Source: Pseudomonas sp. Irchel 3H7
Lineage (GTDB): Bacteria > Pseudomonadota > Gammaproteobacteria > Pseudomonadales > Pseudomonadaceae
Assembly (NCBI RefSeq): GCF_900187605.1
Contig: NZ_FYEA01000008.1
Coordinates: 1-64,000 of the forward strand
Length of the DNA: 64,000 nucleotides
Direction: 5' to 3'
The notes under the pieces were generated by a model, which was given only the letters and a program-made list of their open reading frames with translations, did no database searches and was not told where the DNA came from. Positions within the stretch are counted from its first letter, which is position 1. Each line of letters opens with the position of its first letter. Of the stretch, positions 17,057 to 25,408 are shown one piece after another. The position numbers were made by a program, and so were the translations under genes.

Positions 17057-17854
17057 ACGCCGCGCCACGTAGACGTCGATCAGGTAACGGGCAATCGACT
17101 TGGACGCTGGCAACGGCGGCAAGTCGTGCACGTTGAACCACTGGGCGTCTTCGATCTCGTCTTCCTGACAGACAATTTCGCCACCGGCGTATTCGGCATG
17201 GAAGCCGAGCATCATCGAATGCGGGAACGGCCAGCACTGACTGCCCATGTACTGAATGTTCTTCACCTCGATCTGCACTTCTTCGCGCACTTCCCGAATC
17301 AGGCAATCCTCGGCGGACTCGCCCGGCTCGGCGAACCCCGCCAGCGTGCTGTAAACCCCGGTGACGAAACGCGGTGAGCGCGCCAACAGGATTTCGTCGC
17401 CACGGGTGATCAGCACGATCATGCTCGGCGAAATCCGCGGATAACTGCGCAAATCGCACGGCTGGCAATACATCGCCCGCTCACGCGGCACCTGCGTCAT
17501 GGCCTGCCCGCAGTTGCCGCAGAAACGGTGCTCACGGGCCCAGGTGCCGATCTGCGCGGCATACCCAAGCACCTTGTAGATGGTGTGATCGCCGTCGAGC
17601 ATGAACGCCCGCAGGCCTTTCCAGTTGCAACCCGACACTTCGCTGGCACTGCGCAGTTCCAGCAAATACACCGGCTCGCCATCGAGATGGCCAATGCCAT
17701 GCTCGGTGAGAACTGACAAGTCCTGACGCTTGAGCCATTCCCGAGGGAACAACGCGCCGTTGTCGTCGAACAAAAAGCCTTCCGGGCTGCGCGCCACGGC
17801 CCAGCCGCCCGGTTGATCGGTGTCCAGTACTGCAGTGGTCCAGCGAGATGTCAT
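17024..17854 (-). CDS. NAD(+)/NADH diphosphatase NudC
   Basis: A 276-residue Nudix hydrolase of the NudC type, which cleaves NAD(H) to NMN(H) and AMP and can decap NAD-capped RNA. The zinc ribbon FCGNCG...YCQPCD is near residues 112-134. The Nudix box is intact (GFAEPGESAEDCLI then REVREEVQI) near 175-197, followed by the NudC-type SQCWPFPHSMM motif. Its C-terminal end overlaps the TSUP gene tail-to-tail. The crotonase gene on the same strand ends 6 bases upstream of the nudC start, so the two may be one transcript. Confidence 0.93.
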   Translation of the reverse strand: MTSRWTTAVLDTDQPGGWAVARSPEGFLFDDNGALFPREWLKRQDLSVLTEHGIGHLDGEPVYLLELRSASEVSGCNWKGLRAFMLDGDHTIYKVLGYAAQIGTWAREHRFCGNCGQAMTQVPRERAMYCQPCDLRSYPRISPSMIVLITRGDEILLARSPRFVTGVYSTLAGFAEPGESAEDCLIREVREEVQIEVKNIQYMGSQCWPFPHSMMLGFHAEYAGGEIVCQEDEIEDAQWFNVHDLPPLPASKSIARYLIDVYVARRLGHAEPVLPG

Positions 17855-17860
17855 GGTTTC

Positions 17861-18673
17861 TCAGTCCAGGAATTCGGGTTTCTGTTTGCTCATATGGGCA
17901 GCCATGGCCACGCGCAAGTCGGTGGATTGCAGCATGGCGGCATTCCAGGTGGCAACGTATTCGAGGCCGTCGTCGATGCGATGGTCGCGCATGTAGCTGA
18001 TCATTTCCTTGGTGCCGGTGACCGCGATCGGCGATTTCGAAGCGATCTCGCGGGCGATGTCCAGCACACCTTCGAGCAGCGCGTCCTTGTCGCTGTAGAC
18101 GCGATTGACCAGACCGATGCTGCGCGCCTCTTCGGCGCCAAAAGTGCGACCGGTGTAAGCCAGTTCACGCAGCATGCCGTCACCGATGATCCGTGGCAAC
18201 CGTTGCAAAGTGCCAACATCGGCGGCCATGCCGATATCGATTTCCTTGATCGAGAATTGTGCGTCTTCGGCGGCATAGCGCATGTCGCACGCGGCGATCA
18301 GATCGATGGCGCCGCCCAGGCAATAACCTTGAATGGCCGCAAGCACCGGTTTACGGCAGTTGTCGACGGCGTTGAACGAGGCTTGCAGGGTCAGAATTTT
18401 TTTACGCAGCAGGCGCGCGTTACGGCCGACGTCCTTGCCCAGTTCATTGGCGACGCCGGCGAGCATCATCAGGTCGATGCCGGAGGAGAAATGTTTACCG
18501 TTGCCGCTGAGCACCACCACGCGCACTTCGTCGGTGTCGTCGACCCACTGGAAGATCTCGACGATCTCGCTCCAGAACGCCGCGTTCATCGAATTGATCT
18601 TTTCCGGGCGATTGATCTGCACATGGGCGATGTTGTCGGCCAGTTCGACGTTGAAGGCGGAGTATTGAGTCAT
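17861..18673 (-). CDS. Crotonase-family dienoyl-CoA isomerase (ECH1-like)
   Basis: A 270-residue crotonase fold protein. The sequence KEIDIGMAADVGTLQRLPRIIG near residues 145-166 closely matches eukaryotic delta3,5-delta2,4-dienoyl-CoA isomerase, including the acidic residues (Glu and Asp) used for proton shuttling. It also has FSSGIDLMML and GYCLGGAIDLIAACD oxyanion-hole segments. The predicted role is isomerising 3,5-dienoyl-CoA during breakdown of unsaturated fatty acids with odd-numbered double bonds. It is separate from the beta-oxidation cluster at the left of the window and probably shares a transcript with nudC. Confidence 0.85.
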   Translation of the reverse strand: MTQYSAFNVELADNIAHVQINRPEKINSMNAAFWSEIVEIFQWVDDTDEVRVVVLSGNGKHFSSGIDLMMLAGVANELGKDVGRNARLLRKKILTLQASFNAVDNCRKPVLAAIQGYCLGGAIDLIAACDMRYAAEDAQFSIKEIDIGMAADVGTLQRLPRIIGDGMLRELAYTGRTFGAEEARSIGLVNRVYSDKDALLEGVLDIAREIASKSPIAVTGTKEMISYMRDHRIDDGLEYVATWNAAMLQSTDLRVAMAAHMSKQKPEFLD

Positions 18674-18772
18674 GGCAGTGATCCTTTACCGGGCAGAAAA
18701 TGAGGCCCGAACTATAACAAGGCATCACGGCGGCGGTTCGGCCAAATGCGGGACTGCAGTGCGCGTTCTCCC

Positions 18773-18873
18773 CTGTAGGAGCTGCCGAAGGCTGCGATCT
18801 TTTGATTTTGTTTTTAAGAGCCAAGATCAAAAGATCGTCCGATCGCGGCCCGAACCTTCGGCAGCTCCTACCC
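18773..18873. repeat. REP pair (GTAGGAGCTGCCGAAGGCTGCGATC type)
   Basis: CTGTAGGAGCTGCCGAAGGCTGCGATCTTTTG on the left and a slightly degraded inverse ending CTTCGGCAGCTCCTAC on the right flank about 40 bases. It lies between the corA-like and crotonase genes. Confidence 0.83.
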
Positions 18874-18894
18874 GGGTTATTGCACAACCCCCAC

Positions 18895-19818
18895 TCATCG
18901 AGCCAAACGCCGCAACCCAAACATCATCCCCCCCGCTCCCAACAACATCACCGCCAGAAACACCGGATAGGAAATCCACCACGGCGTCCCCGCCGTCATC
19001 ATGCTGAACTCCGACATGCCACCAATGCTCGCAATCAGGTTCAACGGCAGAAACACCACGTTGATCAACGTCAGCTTGCGCAGCAGGTTGTTCATGCTGT
19101 TGTTCATCAGATTGCCGCGCGCATCGATCAGTCCGGAAAACACCGTGGAGTAGATTTCCGCCTGCTTGTAGCACTGATTGTTCTCAATGATCAGATCGTC
19201 AATCAGGCCGAGCGCTTCACTGCCGAAATGCTGTTTCTCGGCATGATTGCGCAGGCGCGTGAGGACCGCGCCGTTGCTGTGCAGCGCGTTGATGTAATAG
19301 ATCAGGCTTTCGCTGAGGTTGAACATCTGCACTAGATGCTGGTTCTGCATCGAGTGGTTGAATTTCTGCTGCAGTTCGCGGGCGACCAGTTTGATCACCT
19401 TCAGGTGCCCGAGGTAGTGATGGATATTGCTGAACAGCAAATCAAGCAACACATCCAGCGGCGTGTTCAACGGCTGGCGAGTGCCGAGGCCGTGCAGCGG
19501 CGTGTCGTCGGTGGCGATCACCAGCAGTTGTCCGGGGGCAAACAGCAATCCGCAGGACGACACTTCAAATGCCAGGCTGCCGCCACCGGAGTAGTTTTCC
19601 GGGCGTTTCCAGATCAGAAACAAATGGTCGGGATGAAACTCGATGCGCGACACCTCATCCGGGTCCAGCGCTGACGCCAATGCGTGTTCATCGACCTTGA
19701 AATGACTGTGCAGCAAGTCGCGCTCGGCGGCATCGGGGTTGCTGAACAGCATCACCTCGGCGTCCAGTCGCTCGACCCGCTGCAGGGCGCCGTGGCTCAG
19801 TGCGAAGCTGTTGATCAT
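18895..19818 (-). CDS. CorA-like divalent-cation channel with GMS in place of GMN
   Basis: A 307-residue protein with a long cytosolic N-terminal domain and two C-terminal transmembrane helices, as in CorA/ZntB. The stalk helix (NNSMNNLLRKLTLINVVFLPLNLIASI) leads to the pore loop. The loop reads GGMSEFSMM near residue 268, where CorA has a conserved Gly-Met-Asn, so the selectivity-filter Asn is replaced by Ser. It follows the RimK-like gene by 7 bases with TGAGG before its ATG, indicating one operon. Function as a Mg2+, Zn2+ or other cation channel is inferred from fold only. Confidence 0.82.
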   Translation of the reverse strand: MINSFALSHGALQRVERLDAEVMLFSNPDAAERDLLHSHFKVDEHALASALDPDEVSRIEFHPDHLFLIWKRPENYSGGGSLAFEVSSCGLLFAPGQLLVIATDDTPLHGLGTRQPLNTPLDVLLDLLFSNIHHYLGHLKVIKLVARELQQKFNHSMQNQHLVQMFNLSESLIYYINALHSNGAVLTRLRNHAEKQHFGSEALGLIDDLIIENNQCYKQAEIYSTVFSGLIDARGNLMNNSMNNLLRKLTLINVVFLPLNLIASIGGMSEFSMMTAGTPWWISYPVFLAVMLLGAGGMMFGLRRLAR

Positions 19819-19825
19819 CGGCGCC

Positions 19826-21400
19826 TCACCAGGCCTGGCCGCGACGCTTGAGTTCCAGGCGGCGCACGAACTCTTCCAGCACCAGTGAGTACAGATCGTC
19901 GTGCAAATAGGCGTCTTCGATGCCGGCGTCGAGGTTGGGGTTGTCGTTGACTTCGATCACCACCACTTTGTCGCCGGCCTGCTTCAGATCGACACCGTAG
20001 AGGCCGTCGCCAATCAGATTGGCGGTCTTCACTGCCAGCTCCACCACCGCACGCGGCGCCTCGTGGATCGCCATCGTGCGGCATTCGCCGTTGACGTCCT
20101 GACCTTTGGCCTTGTGGTTGTAGATTTGCCAGTGGCCCTTGGACATGAAGTATTGGCAGGCGAAGATCGGTTTGCGATTGAGCACGCCGATGCGCCAGTC
20201 GTACTCGGTGTAGAAAAACTCCTGAGCCAGCAGCAACACCGAGTGCTCAAACAATTCGGCGGTCGCCTCAAGCAGCGCTTGCTGACTTTCGACCTTGATC
20301 ACGCCGCGGGAAAAACAGCCGTCGGGAATCTTCAGCACCAGCGGAAAGCCGAGGCGCTCGCCTACCCGCTCGAAGTCTTCGGGTCGCTCCTTGTAGAGGA
20401 TTTCGGTGGCGGGCATGCCCAGTTGATGGCTGTTGAGCAGATCGGTCAGGTAAACCTTGTTGGTGCAGCGCAATATCGACGTTGGGTCATCCATGACCAC
20501 CAGCCCTTCACTTTCGGCCTTCTTGGCGAAGCGATAAGTGTGGTTGTCGACGCTGGTGGTTTCACGGATCAGCAAACCGTCGTACTCGGCGAGACGTGCG
20601 TAATCCTTGCGTTCAATCAGTTCAACGTCGATGCCCATGGTTTTGCCGACCCGGACGAAGTTCGCCAGTGCCTTGGCGTTGGACGGCGGCAACGCCTCCT
20701 GCGGATCATGCAGAATCGCCAGGTCGTAGCGCGCTACTTGTGGCGAGCGCGGCATTCGCCAGACTTTACGGCTGAAACCGTCCAGCGCATTGGCAAACTG
20801 ATCTTCCTGATCGTCGCGCAACTTGTGCAAGGCACCGGACTTGATGCCTTCAATATGCCATCCGTTAGTTCGGCGAAACTCAACTAACAGAATCGGACAG
20901 GGAAACACTTCAAACAACTGCCGGGCCAGATCCTGTAATGGCTCGATATGGGTCCGGCCAAAATACAGGGTCAGAGTAAAGCCTTCGGTATCACTGTAGA
21001 GATGATGACTGAGGGCTTTCTCAAGGGTTTTATCGAGATCGTCCAATGCCAGACCGTACAGTGATTTTTTTGTCAGTTCGCTGATGGTTCGCACCGACGG
21101 AATCACCTTGTGCCCCCGCGCCTCGGCGAGCAACGAGCAGTAGTAACCGTGGCCCAGGTACTTGTAGCTGCGGCACAGATTGATCACCTGCACGCGCTTG
21201 CCCGGCTCGCTGTCACAGCTGTGCTCGAGGTATTCCTGCGCCGTCAGGATGTCTTCGCTGGGGAAATATGAGGCCCAGTCTTCCTTGCGCTCGACAATAA
21301 TCAAAACCTGACTGGATGTTTTAATCGCTGATTTTAAATAAGTTGCCGCCGGCAAACTTTGCTCGGATACTTCGCGCCAATGACCCTGTACCGCTGACAT
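19826..21400 (-). CDS. RimK-like ATP-grasp ligase with N-terminal extension
   Basis: A 524-residue protein. The C-terminal half (about 290-520) is an ATP-grasp domain: LRCTNKVYLTDLL, the Lys in PLVLKIPDGCFSRGV, the adenine-contact run LLLAQEFFYTEYDWRIGVL, and the Mg-binding VVIEVNDNPNLDAG near residue 490. This is the arrangement of RimK-type carboxylate-amine ligases that add amino acids to peptides or proteins. The first 240 residues match the RimK-associated N-terminal domain rather than RimK of E. coli, which is about 300 residues. The start MSAVQGHWRE was chosen because the upstream part overlaps the divergent promoter region. The target is unknown. It forms a unit with the CorA-like gene and the divergent GNAT/C39 gene. 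Confidence 0.85.
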   Translation of the reverse strand: MSAVQGHWREVSEQSLPAATYLKSAIKTSSQVLIIVERKEDWASYFPSEDILTAQEYLEHSCDSEPGKRVQVINLCRSYKYLGHGYYCSLLAEARGHKVIPSVRTISELTKKSLYGLALDDLDKTLEKALSHHLYSDTEGFTLTLYFGRTHIEPLQDLARQLFEVFPCPILLVEFRRTNGWHIEGIKSGALHKLRDDQEDQFANALDGFSRKVWRMPRSPQVARYDLAILHDPQEALPPSNAKALANFVRVGKTMGIDVELIERKDYARLAEYDGLLIRETTSVDNHTYRFAKKAESEGLVVMDDPTSILRCTNKVYLTDLLNSHQLGMPATEILYKERPEDFERVGERLGFPLVLKIPDGCFSRGVIKVESQQALLEATAELFEHSVLLLAQEFFYTEYDWRIGVLNRKPIFACQYFMSKGHWQIYNHKAKGQDVNGECRTMAIHEAPRAVVELAVKTANLIGDGLYGVDLKQAGDKVVVIEVNDNPNLDAGIEDAYLHDDLYSLVLEEFVRRLELKRRGQAW

Positions 21401-21492
21401 AGAGATTGATCCGTTGGAGAACAAGACCTTTTCTATTAAGCACGAAGTTTTTTGAAAGTCTCGTTTCGTTACGCAACTTTTACGGTGGTCAT

Positions 21493-22593
21493 ATGAAGGC
21501 TGTTTTTCGTTTGGCGGTAGTTGAAGACTTGCCGGCGTTGCTGGCACTGGAAATGCAATGTTTCACCACGGACCGGCTCACCAGTCGCAGCTTTCAGTGG
21601 ATGATCACCCGTGCTCACGGGCAGTTGCTGGTGGCGGAGTACGACGGTCAATTGTTGGGTTATGCGTTGGTGTTGTTTCATCGCGGCACTTCGCTCGCGC
21701 GGCTGTATTCCATCGCCATCGCCGTCGAGGCGCGCGGCACGGGCCTGGGCAAGGCATTGCTGCAGCGCATTGAAGCGATGGCCCTGGAACATGACTGCGC
21801 GTACCTGCGCCTGGAAGTGCGCCTCGACAACCCTGCGGCCATCGCGCTGTACGAGCGCAATGGCTACCGGCGTTTTGCCCTGATTCACGATTACTACGAA
21901 GACCACGCCGATGCGCTGCGTCTGGAGAAACGCATTCTCCAGCACCGTGATTCACGCAGCATCAAGGTGCCTTACTACCCGCAAACCACCGATTTCACCT
22001 GTGGCCCGGCGTGTCTGTTGATGGCCATGGGCGCATTGCAATCGGAGCGTTTGCTGGAGCGTCGGGAAGAGTTGCAGGTCTGGCGGGAAGCAACGACGGT
22101 GTTCATGACCTCCGGCCATGGCGGTTGCAGCCCGCAGGGATTGGCACTGGCGGCGTGGCGTCGGGGATTTCGCGTGCGTATGGCGCTGAGCATGAGTGGG
22201 CCGCTGTTCCTCGACGGTGTGCGTGACGCGCATAAAAAAGACGTCATGCGCCTGGTCCACGAAGAGTTTACGGCGCAATTGCAAGAGACCGATGTCGAGT
22301 GCGTGATCGGTGCATTGCTGGATCTGCCGCGACTGCTGGATGCCGGTGGACAGCCGTTGGTGTTGATCAGCAGCTATCGACTGACCCGCTCCAAATCGCC
22401 GCACTGGGTGATCGTGACCGATTGCGACGAAGACTTCGTTTACCTGCATGACCCGGATGTTGACCACAGCCAGCATCGACAGCCCATGGATTGCCAGCAT
22501 GTGCCGGTGAGTCATGGGGAGTTCGAGAAAATGTGCCGGTTTGGCCGGGGTAAATTGCGTGCTGCAGTAGTGCTGTATTCCCGCGAAACGTAA
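21493..22593 (+). CDS. GNAT acetyltransferase fused to a C39-like cysteine peptidase
   Basis: A 366-residue two-domain protein. Residues 4-150 are a GNAT N-acetyltransferase with the acetyl-CoA loop ARGTGLGKALL near 80-90. Residues 158-360 are a papain-like C39 family domain: TTDFTCGPACLLMAMGAL with Cys170, SPHWVIVT with His304, and YLHDPDVD with Asp320 or Asp322 complete a plausible catalytic triad. Members without a nearby ABC exporter may cut or form peptide bonds in the cytosol. It is divergent from the RimK-like gene (92-base gap), suggesting paired regulation. A role in making or trimming an acetylated, amino-acid-tagged peptide is inference. Confidence 0.87.
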   Translation: MKAVFRLAVVEDLPALLALEMQCFTTDRLTSRSFQWMITRAHGQLLVAEYDGQLLGYALVLFHRGTSLARLYSIAIAVEARGTGLGKALLQRIEAMALEHDCAYLRLEVRLDNPAAIALYERNGYRRFALIHDYYEDHADALRLEKRILQHRDSRSIKVPYYPQTTDFTCGPACLLMAMGALQSERLLERREELQVWREATTVFMTSGHGGCSPQGLALAAWRRGFRVRMALSMSGPLFLDGVRDAHKKDVMRLVHEEFTAQLQETDVECVIGALLDLPRLLDAGGQPLVLISSYRLTRSKSPHWVIVTDCDEDFVYLHDPDVDHSQHRQPMDCQHVPVSHGEFEKMCRFGRGKLRAAVVLYSRET

Positions 22594-22602
22594 ACCTCCA
22601 CA

Positions 22603-22698
22603 TGCAGGAGCTGCCGCAGGCTGCGATCTTTTGATCTTGATCTTGAAAACAAGATCAAAAGATCGCAGCCTCGTTGCACTCGACAGCTCCTACAGGGG
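22603..22698. repeat. REP pair (GTAGGAGCTGCCGCAGGCTGCGATC type)
   Basis: GCAGGAGCTGCCGCAGGCTGCGATCTTTTGATC and an inverse ending CAGCTCCTAC surround a perfect GATCTTGTTTTC-like centre. It lies between the convergent GNAT/C39 and sugar dehydrogenase genes. Confidence 0.85.
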
Positions 22699-22707
22699 GA
22701 ATCTTCT

Positions 22708-23862
22708 TTAAAGTTCGGGCTTCAGGCCGATTTTGTACAGTGAACCTTTCTCTTCATCGGTCAGCACATACAGATAACCATCCGGCCCTTGCCGCACATC
22801 GCGAATCCGCTGATTCAGTTCACCTAGCAAACGCTCCTCGTGCACAACCTTGTCACCATCGAACTGCAAGCGGATCAGCTCCTGAGTCACCAGCGCGCCG
22901 ATAAACGCATTGTGTTGCCACGGCTTGAAACGATCGGCATCGTAAAACGCCATACCGGTAACGCCTGGCGACTTCTCCCAGACATGGTGCGGTGCCACGG
23001 TGCCTTCTGCGGTTTTGCCCTGAGCTTCCGGGATCGGCTGCATCGAGTAATTGATGCCGTGGGTCGCCAGCGGCCAGCCGTAGTTCTTGCCGCGCTCGAT
23101 GATGTTCACCTCATCGCCACCGCGCGGGCCGTGCTCGTTTTCCCATAGCGTGCCGGTCCATGGATTGAGTGCCGCACCCTGCGGGTTGCGCAGGCCGTAG
23201 GCCCAGATCTCGGGGCGTACGCCGGACTGACCAACAAACGGGTTGTCATCCGGCACCTTGCCGTCCGGGTAGATGCGCACGACCTTGCCTTGCAGCTTGT
23301 CGAGATCCTGCGCGGTCGGCCGGTCGTTGTTCTCACCCAGGGTAATGAACAAATAACCGTCGCGATCAAACACCAGCCGTGAGCCGAAGTGATTGCCGAC
23401 CGAAAGCTTCGGTTCCTGGCGGAAGATCACTTTGAAATCCTTCAGCGTCTTCAAGTCATCCGAGAGCCGTCCTCGCCCCACAGCGGTGCCGGCCTTGTCG
23501 CCGGCACCGCCACCTTCGGCATAGGACAGATAGACCAGACGATCCTGTTTGAAGTCCGGTGACAGCGCGACATCGAGTAACCCGCCCTGCCCCTTGGCCC
23601 AGACCTGCGGCACACCGGAGATCGGCGCCGACAGTTTGCCGTCGGCGGCCACCACGCGCAGATTACCCGGACGCTCGGTGACCAGCATGCCTTGGCGATC
23701 CGGTAAAAACGCCAGTGCCCAAGGATGCTCAAGGCCTGCGGTGATGGTCGTGACTTCGAGGGTGCCCTGCTCGCTTTGCAGCTCTTTGGGGGCGGCGGCA
23801 AAGGCCGCCGCGCTGATCAGCGCGCCGGCACACAGTGTGGCTAGAACGGTTTTACGCAACAT
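22708..23862 (-). CDS. PQQ-dependent sugar dehydrogenase (soluble aldose dehydrogenase family)
   Basis: A 384-residue secreted protein with a signal peptide (MLRKTVLATLCAGALISAAAFA). The six-bladed propeller pattern of the sGDH/YliI family is seen: LEHPWALAFLPD, LLDVALSPDF, NHFGSRLVFDRDGYLFIT, YGLRNPQGAALNPWTG, ENEHGPRGGDEVNI and the active-site stretch KNYGWPLATHGINY. The usual product is a periplasmic enzyme that oxidises aldose sugars with PQQ and calcium. No pqq genes lie in the window. The preferred sugar is unknown. Confidence 0.88.
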   Translation of the reverse strand: MLRKTVLATLCAGALISAAAFAAAPKELQSEQGTLEVTTITAGLEHPWALAFLPDRQGMLVTERPGNLRVVAADGKLSAPISGVPQVWAKGQGGLLDVALSPDFKQDRLVYLSYAEGGGAGDKAGTAVGRGRLSDDLKTLKDFKVIFRQEPKLSVGNHFGSRLVFDRDGYLFITLGENNDRPTAQDLDKLQGKVVRIYPDGKVPDDNPFVGQSGVRPEIWAYGLRNPQGAALNPWTGTLWENEHGPRGGDEVNIIERGKNYGWPLATHGINYSMQPIPEAQGKTAEGTVAPHHVWEKSPGVTGMAFYDADRFKPWQHNAFIGALVTQELIRLQFDGDKVVHEERLLGELNQRIRDVRQGPDGYLYVLTDEEKGSLYKIGLKPEL

Positions 23863-23914
23863 GCACGATTCCTTTTGTTCGTTTGCAGGGCCGGCAGAAC
23901 CTCAGTTCTGCCGC

Positions 23915-24235
23915 TCAACGGTTGCTGTCTCCGCTGCGCGAAGGTGGGTTGGGAATGAACGTGGGCGGCGTGCTCGGCACCGAGCGGATCGGCTGGCCAT
24001 TACCAATGCCTCGGTTCTCGACCGTAGGCTGGCGCGGCGTCGGTACAGTGCTCGGTCCCCGAATGGGTGGAGCGCTGGGCTGAGTGCCCTGCATGCTGTT
24101 CGGATTGGCCCGGCGGATCGGACTGTTGTAGGGGTTATTGCTATTGCCGGTGGGGCTTTGCGCCAACAGGACGTCGGCATGAACCAGACCACCACTGAGG
24201 GTCAGGACGACGATGCCAAGCAGAATTCGGTTCAT
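23915..24235 (-). CDS. Small secreted Pro/Asn/Ser-rich protein of unknown function
   Basis: A 106-residue protein with a clear signal peptide (MNRILLGIVVLTLSGGLVHA). The mature part is low-complexity and rich in Pro, Ser, Asn, Arg and Thr, with no cysteines, for example NNPYNSPIRRANPNS and PSTPPTFIPNPP. It is probably intrinsically disordered in the periplasm or outside the cell. I do not recognise the family. It is the only gene between the sugar dehydrogenase and ku, and lies upstream of the former on the same strand. Confidence 0.7.
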   Translation of the reverse strand: MNRILLGIVVLTLSGGLVHADVLLAQSPTGNSNNPYNSPIRRANPNSMQGTQPSAPPIRGPSTVPTPRQPTVENRGIGNGQPIRSVPSTPPTFIPNPPSRSGDSNR

Positions 24236-24424
24236 GACGCTGCCTCTCGATGGGCCGGGGATAGAGCCTTCGAGTCCACGCTACGCTCAGGGTTCGGATT
24301 TGTTAACCCGCAAGCCTTAAACAACATGTAACACGGCTTGACCGAGTCCCTGTAAACCCGCGCATTTCGGGGAAACTTTCAGTCACAGCCGCAGGTCATC
24401 CGATCATCACTCGGAGAACTCACC

Positions 24425-25291
24425 ATGGCTCGGGCAATCTGGAAAGGCGCAATCAGTTTCGGACTGGTGCACATCCCTGTCGCATTGGTCTCGGCGACCT
24501 CGTCGCAGGGCGTCGATTTCGATTGGCTCGACAACCGCAGCATGGATCCTGTCGGTTATAAACGGGTCAACAAGGTCACCGGCAAAGAAGTCACCAAGGA
24601 GCACATCGTCAAAGGTGTGGCCTATGAAAAGGGCCGGTATGTGGTGCTGAGCGAGGAAGAGATTCGCTCGGCGCATCCCGTATCGACGCAGACCATCGAC
24701 ATCTTTTCCTTTGTCGATGCCGAACAGATTCCCCTGCAGAACATCGACACGCCCTACTACCTGGCACCCGACAAACGCGGCGGCAAAGTTTACGCATTGC
24801 TGCGTGAAACCCTGAGCAAAACCAACAAGGTCGCCCTCGCCCGCGTGGTGCTGCATACGCGCCAGTACCTCGCGGCGTTGATGCCGCTGGATTCTGCCTT
24901 GGTGCTGGTGAAGTTACGCTGGCCGCAAGAGGTGCGCAGCCTCGATGAGCTGGAGCTAGGCAGCGAAGTGACCAAGCCGCAACTGGCCAAGGGTGAACTG
25001 GACATGGCCAAACGGTTGGTGCAGGACATGAGCGCGGACTGGAAGCCCGAGGATTACAAGGATGAGTTCGAAGACAAGATCATGGCTCTGGTCGAGAAAA
25101 AGGCCCATGAAGGCAAGATCGAGGATGTTGAGTCGGTGGGCGGCGAGGAAGAGCGCAAGACAGCCGATGTTATCGATTTGACCGAGCTGCTTAAACGCAG
25201 TCTGGGTGGGAAAGCGGTGGCGAAGCCAAAAGCGAAAGCAGAGAAAACGGCGAAATCTGCGCCGGCGAAGAAGACCAAGAAGGCTTCCTGA
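24425..25291 (+). CDS. Ku protein (bacterial non-homologous end joining)
   Basis: A 288-residue Ku homologue. It has the compact Ku core (residues 1-200), from MARAIWKGAISFGLVHIPVAL through RSAHPVSTQTIDIFSFVDAEQIPLQNIDTPYYLAPDKRGGKVYALLRETL. It then has a C-terminal tail very rich in Lys and Ala (residues 255-288), as expected for DNA-binding extensions. It binds DNA ends as a homodimer and recruits LigD. No ligD gene is in the window. ACTCGGAGAACTCACC precedes the ATG, giving a good ribosome-binding site. Confidence 0.95.
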   Translation: MARAIWKGAISFGLVHIPVALVSATSSQGVDFDWLDNRSMDPVGYKRVNKVTGKEVTKEHIVKGVAYEKGRYVVLSEEEIRSAHPVSTQTIDIFSFVDAEQIPLQNIDTPYYLAPDKRGGKVYALLRETLSKTNKVALARVVLHTRQYLAALMPLDSALVLVKLRWPQEVRSLDELELGSEVTKPQLAKGELDMAKRLVQDMSADWKPEDYKDEFEDKIMALVEKKAHEGKIEDVESVGGEEERKTADVIDLTELLKRSLGGKAVAKPKAKAEKTAKSAPAKKTKKAS

Positions 25292-25319
25292 TAGTGATTG
25301 GTTGCCCTTGAGACCGTCA

Positions 25320-25390
25320 TCGATAGCAGGCTCACTCCTACAGGGGAACGCATTTCAAATGTAGGAGTGAGCCTGCTCGCGATGGCGTCA
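25320..25390. repeat. REP pair (short spacing, GTAGGAGTGAGCCTGCTCGCGAT type)
   Basis: A left unit in inverse orientation (AGCAGGCTCACTCCTACA) is followed after 20 bases by TGTAGGAGTGAGCCTGCTCGCGATGG. The spacer GGGAACGCATTTCAAA is nearly shared with the pair at 28355-28426. It lies between convergent ku and lpxO. Confidence 0.85.
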
Positions 25391-25408
25391 GCAGCGTCTG
25401 CCTGGAAC

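Noticed and set aside
24340..24424. GGAAACTTTCAG before ku as an AlgU-type -35
   Set aside because: The consensus needs GAACTT with a TCTRA 16 bases later; the match is off by one base and no -10 fits.
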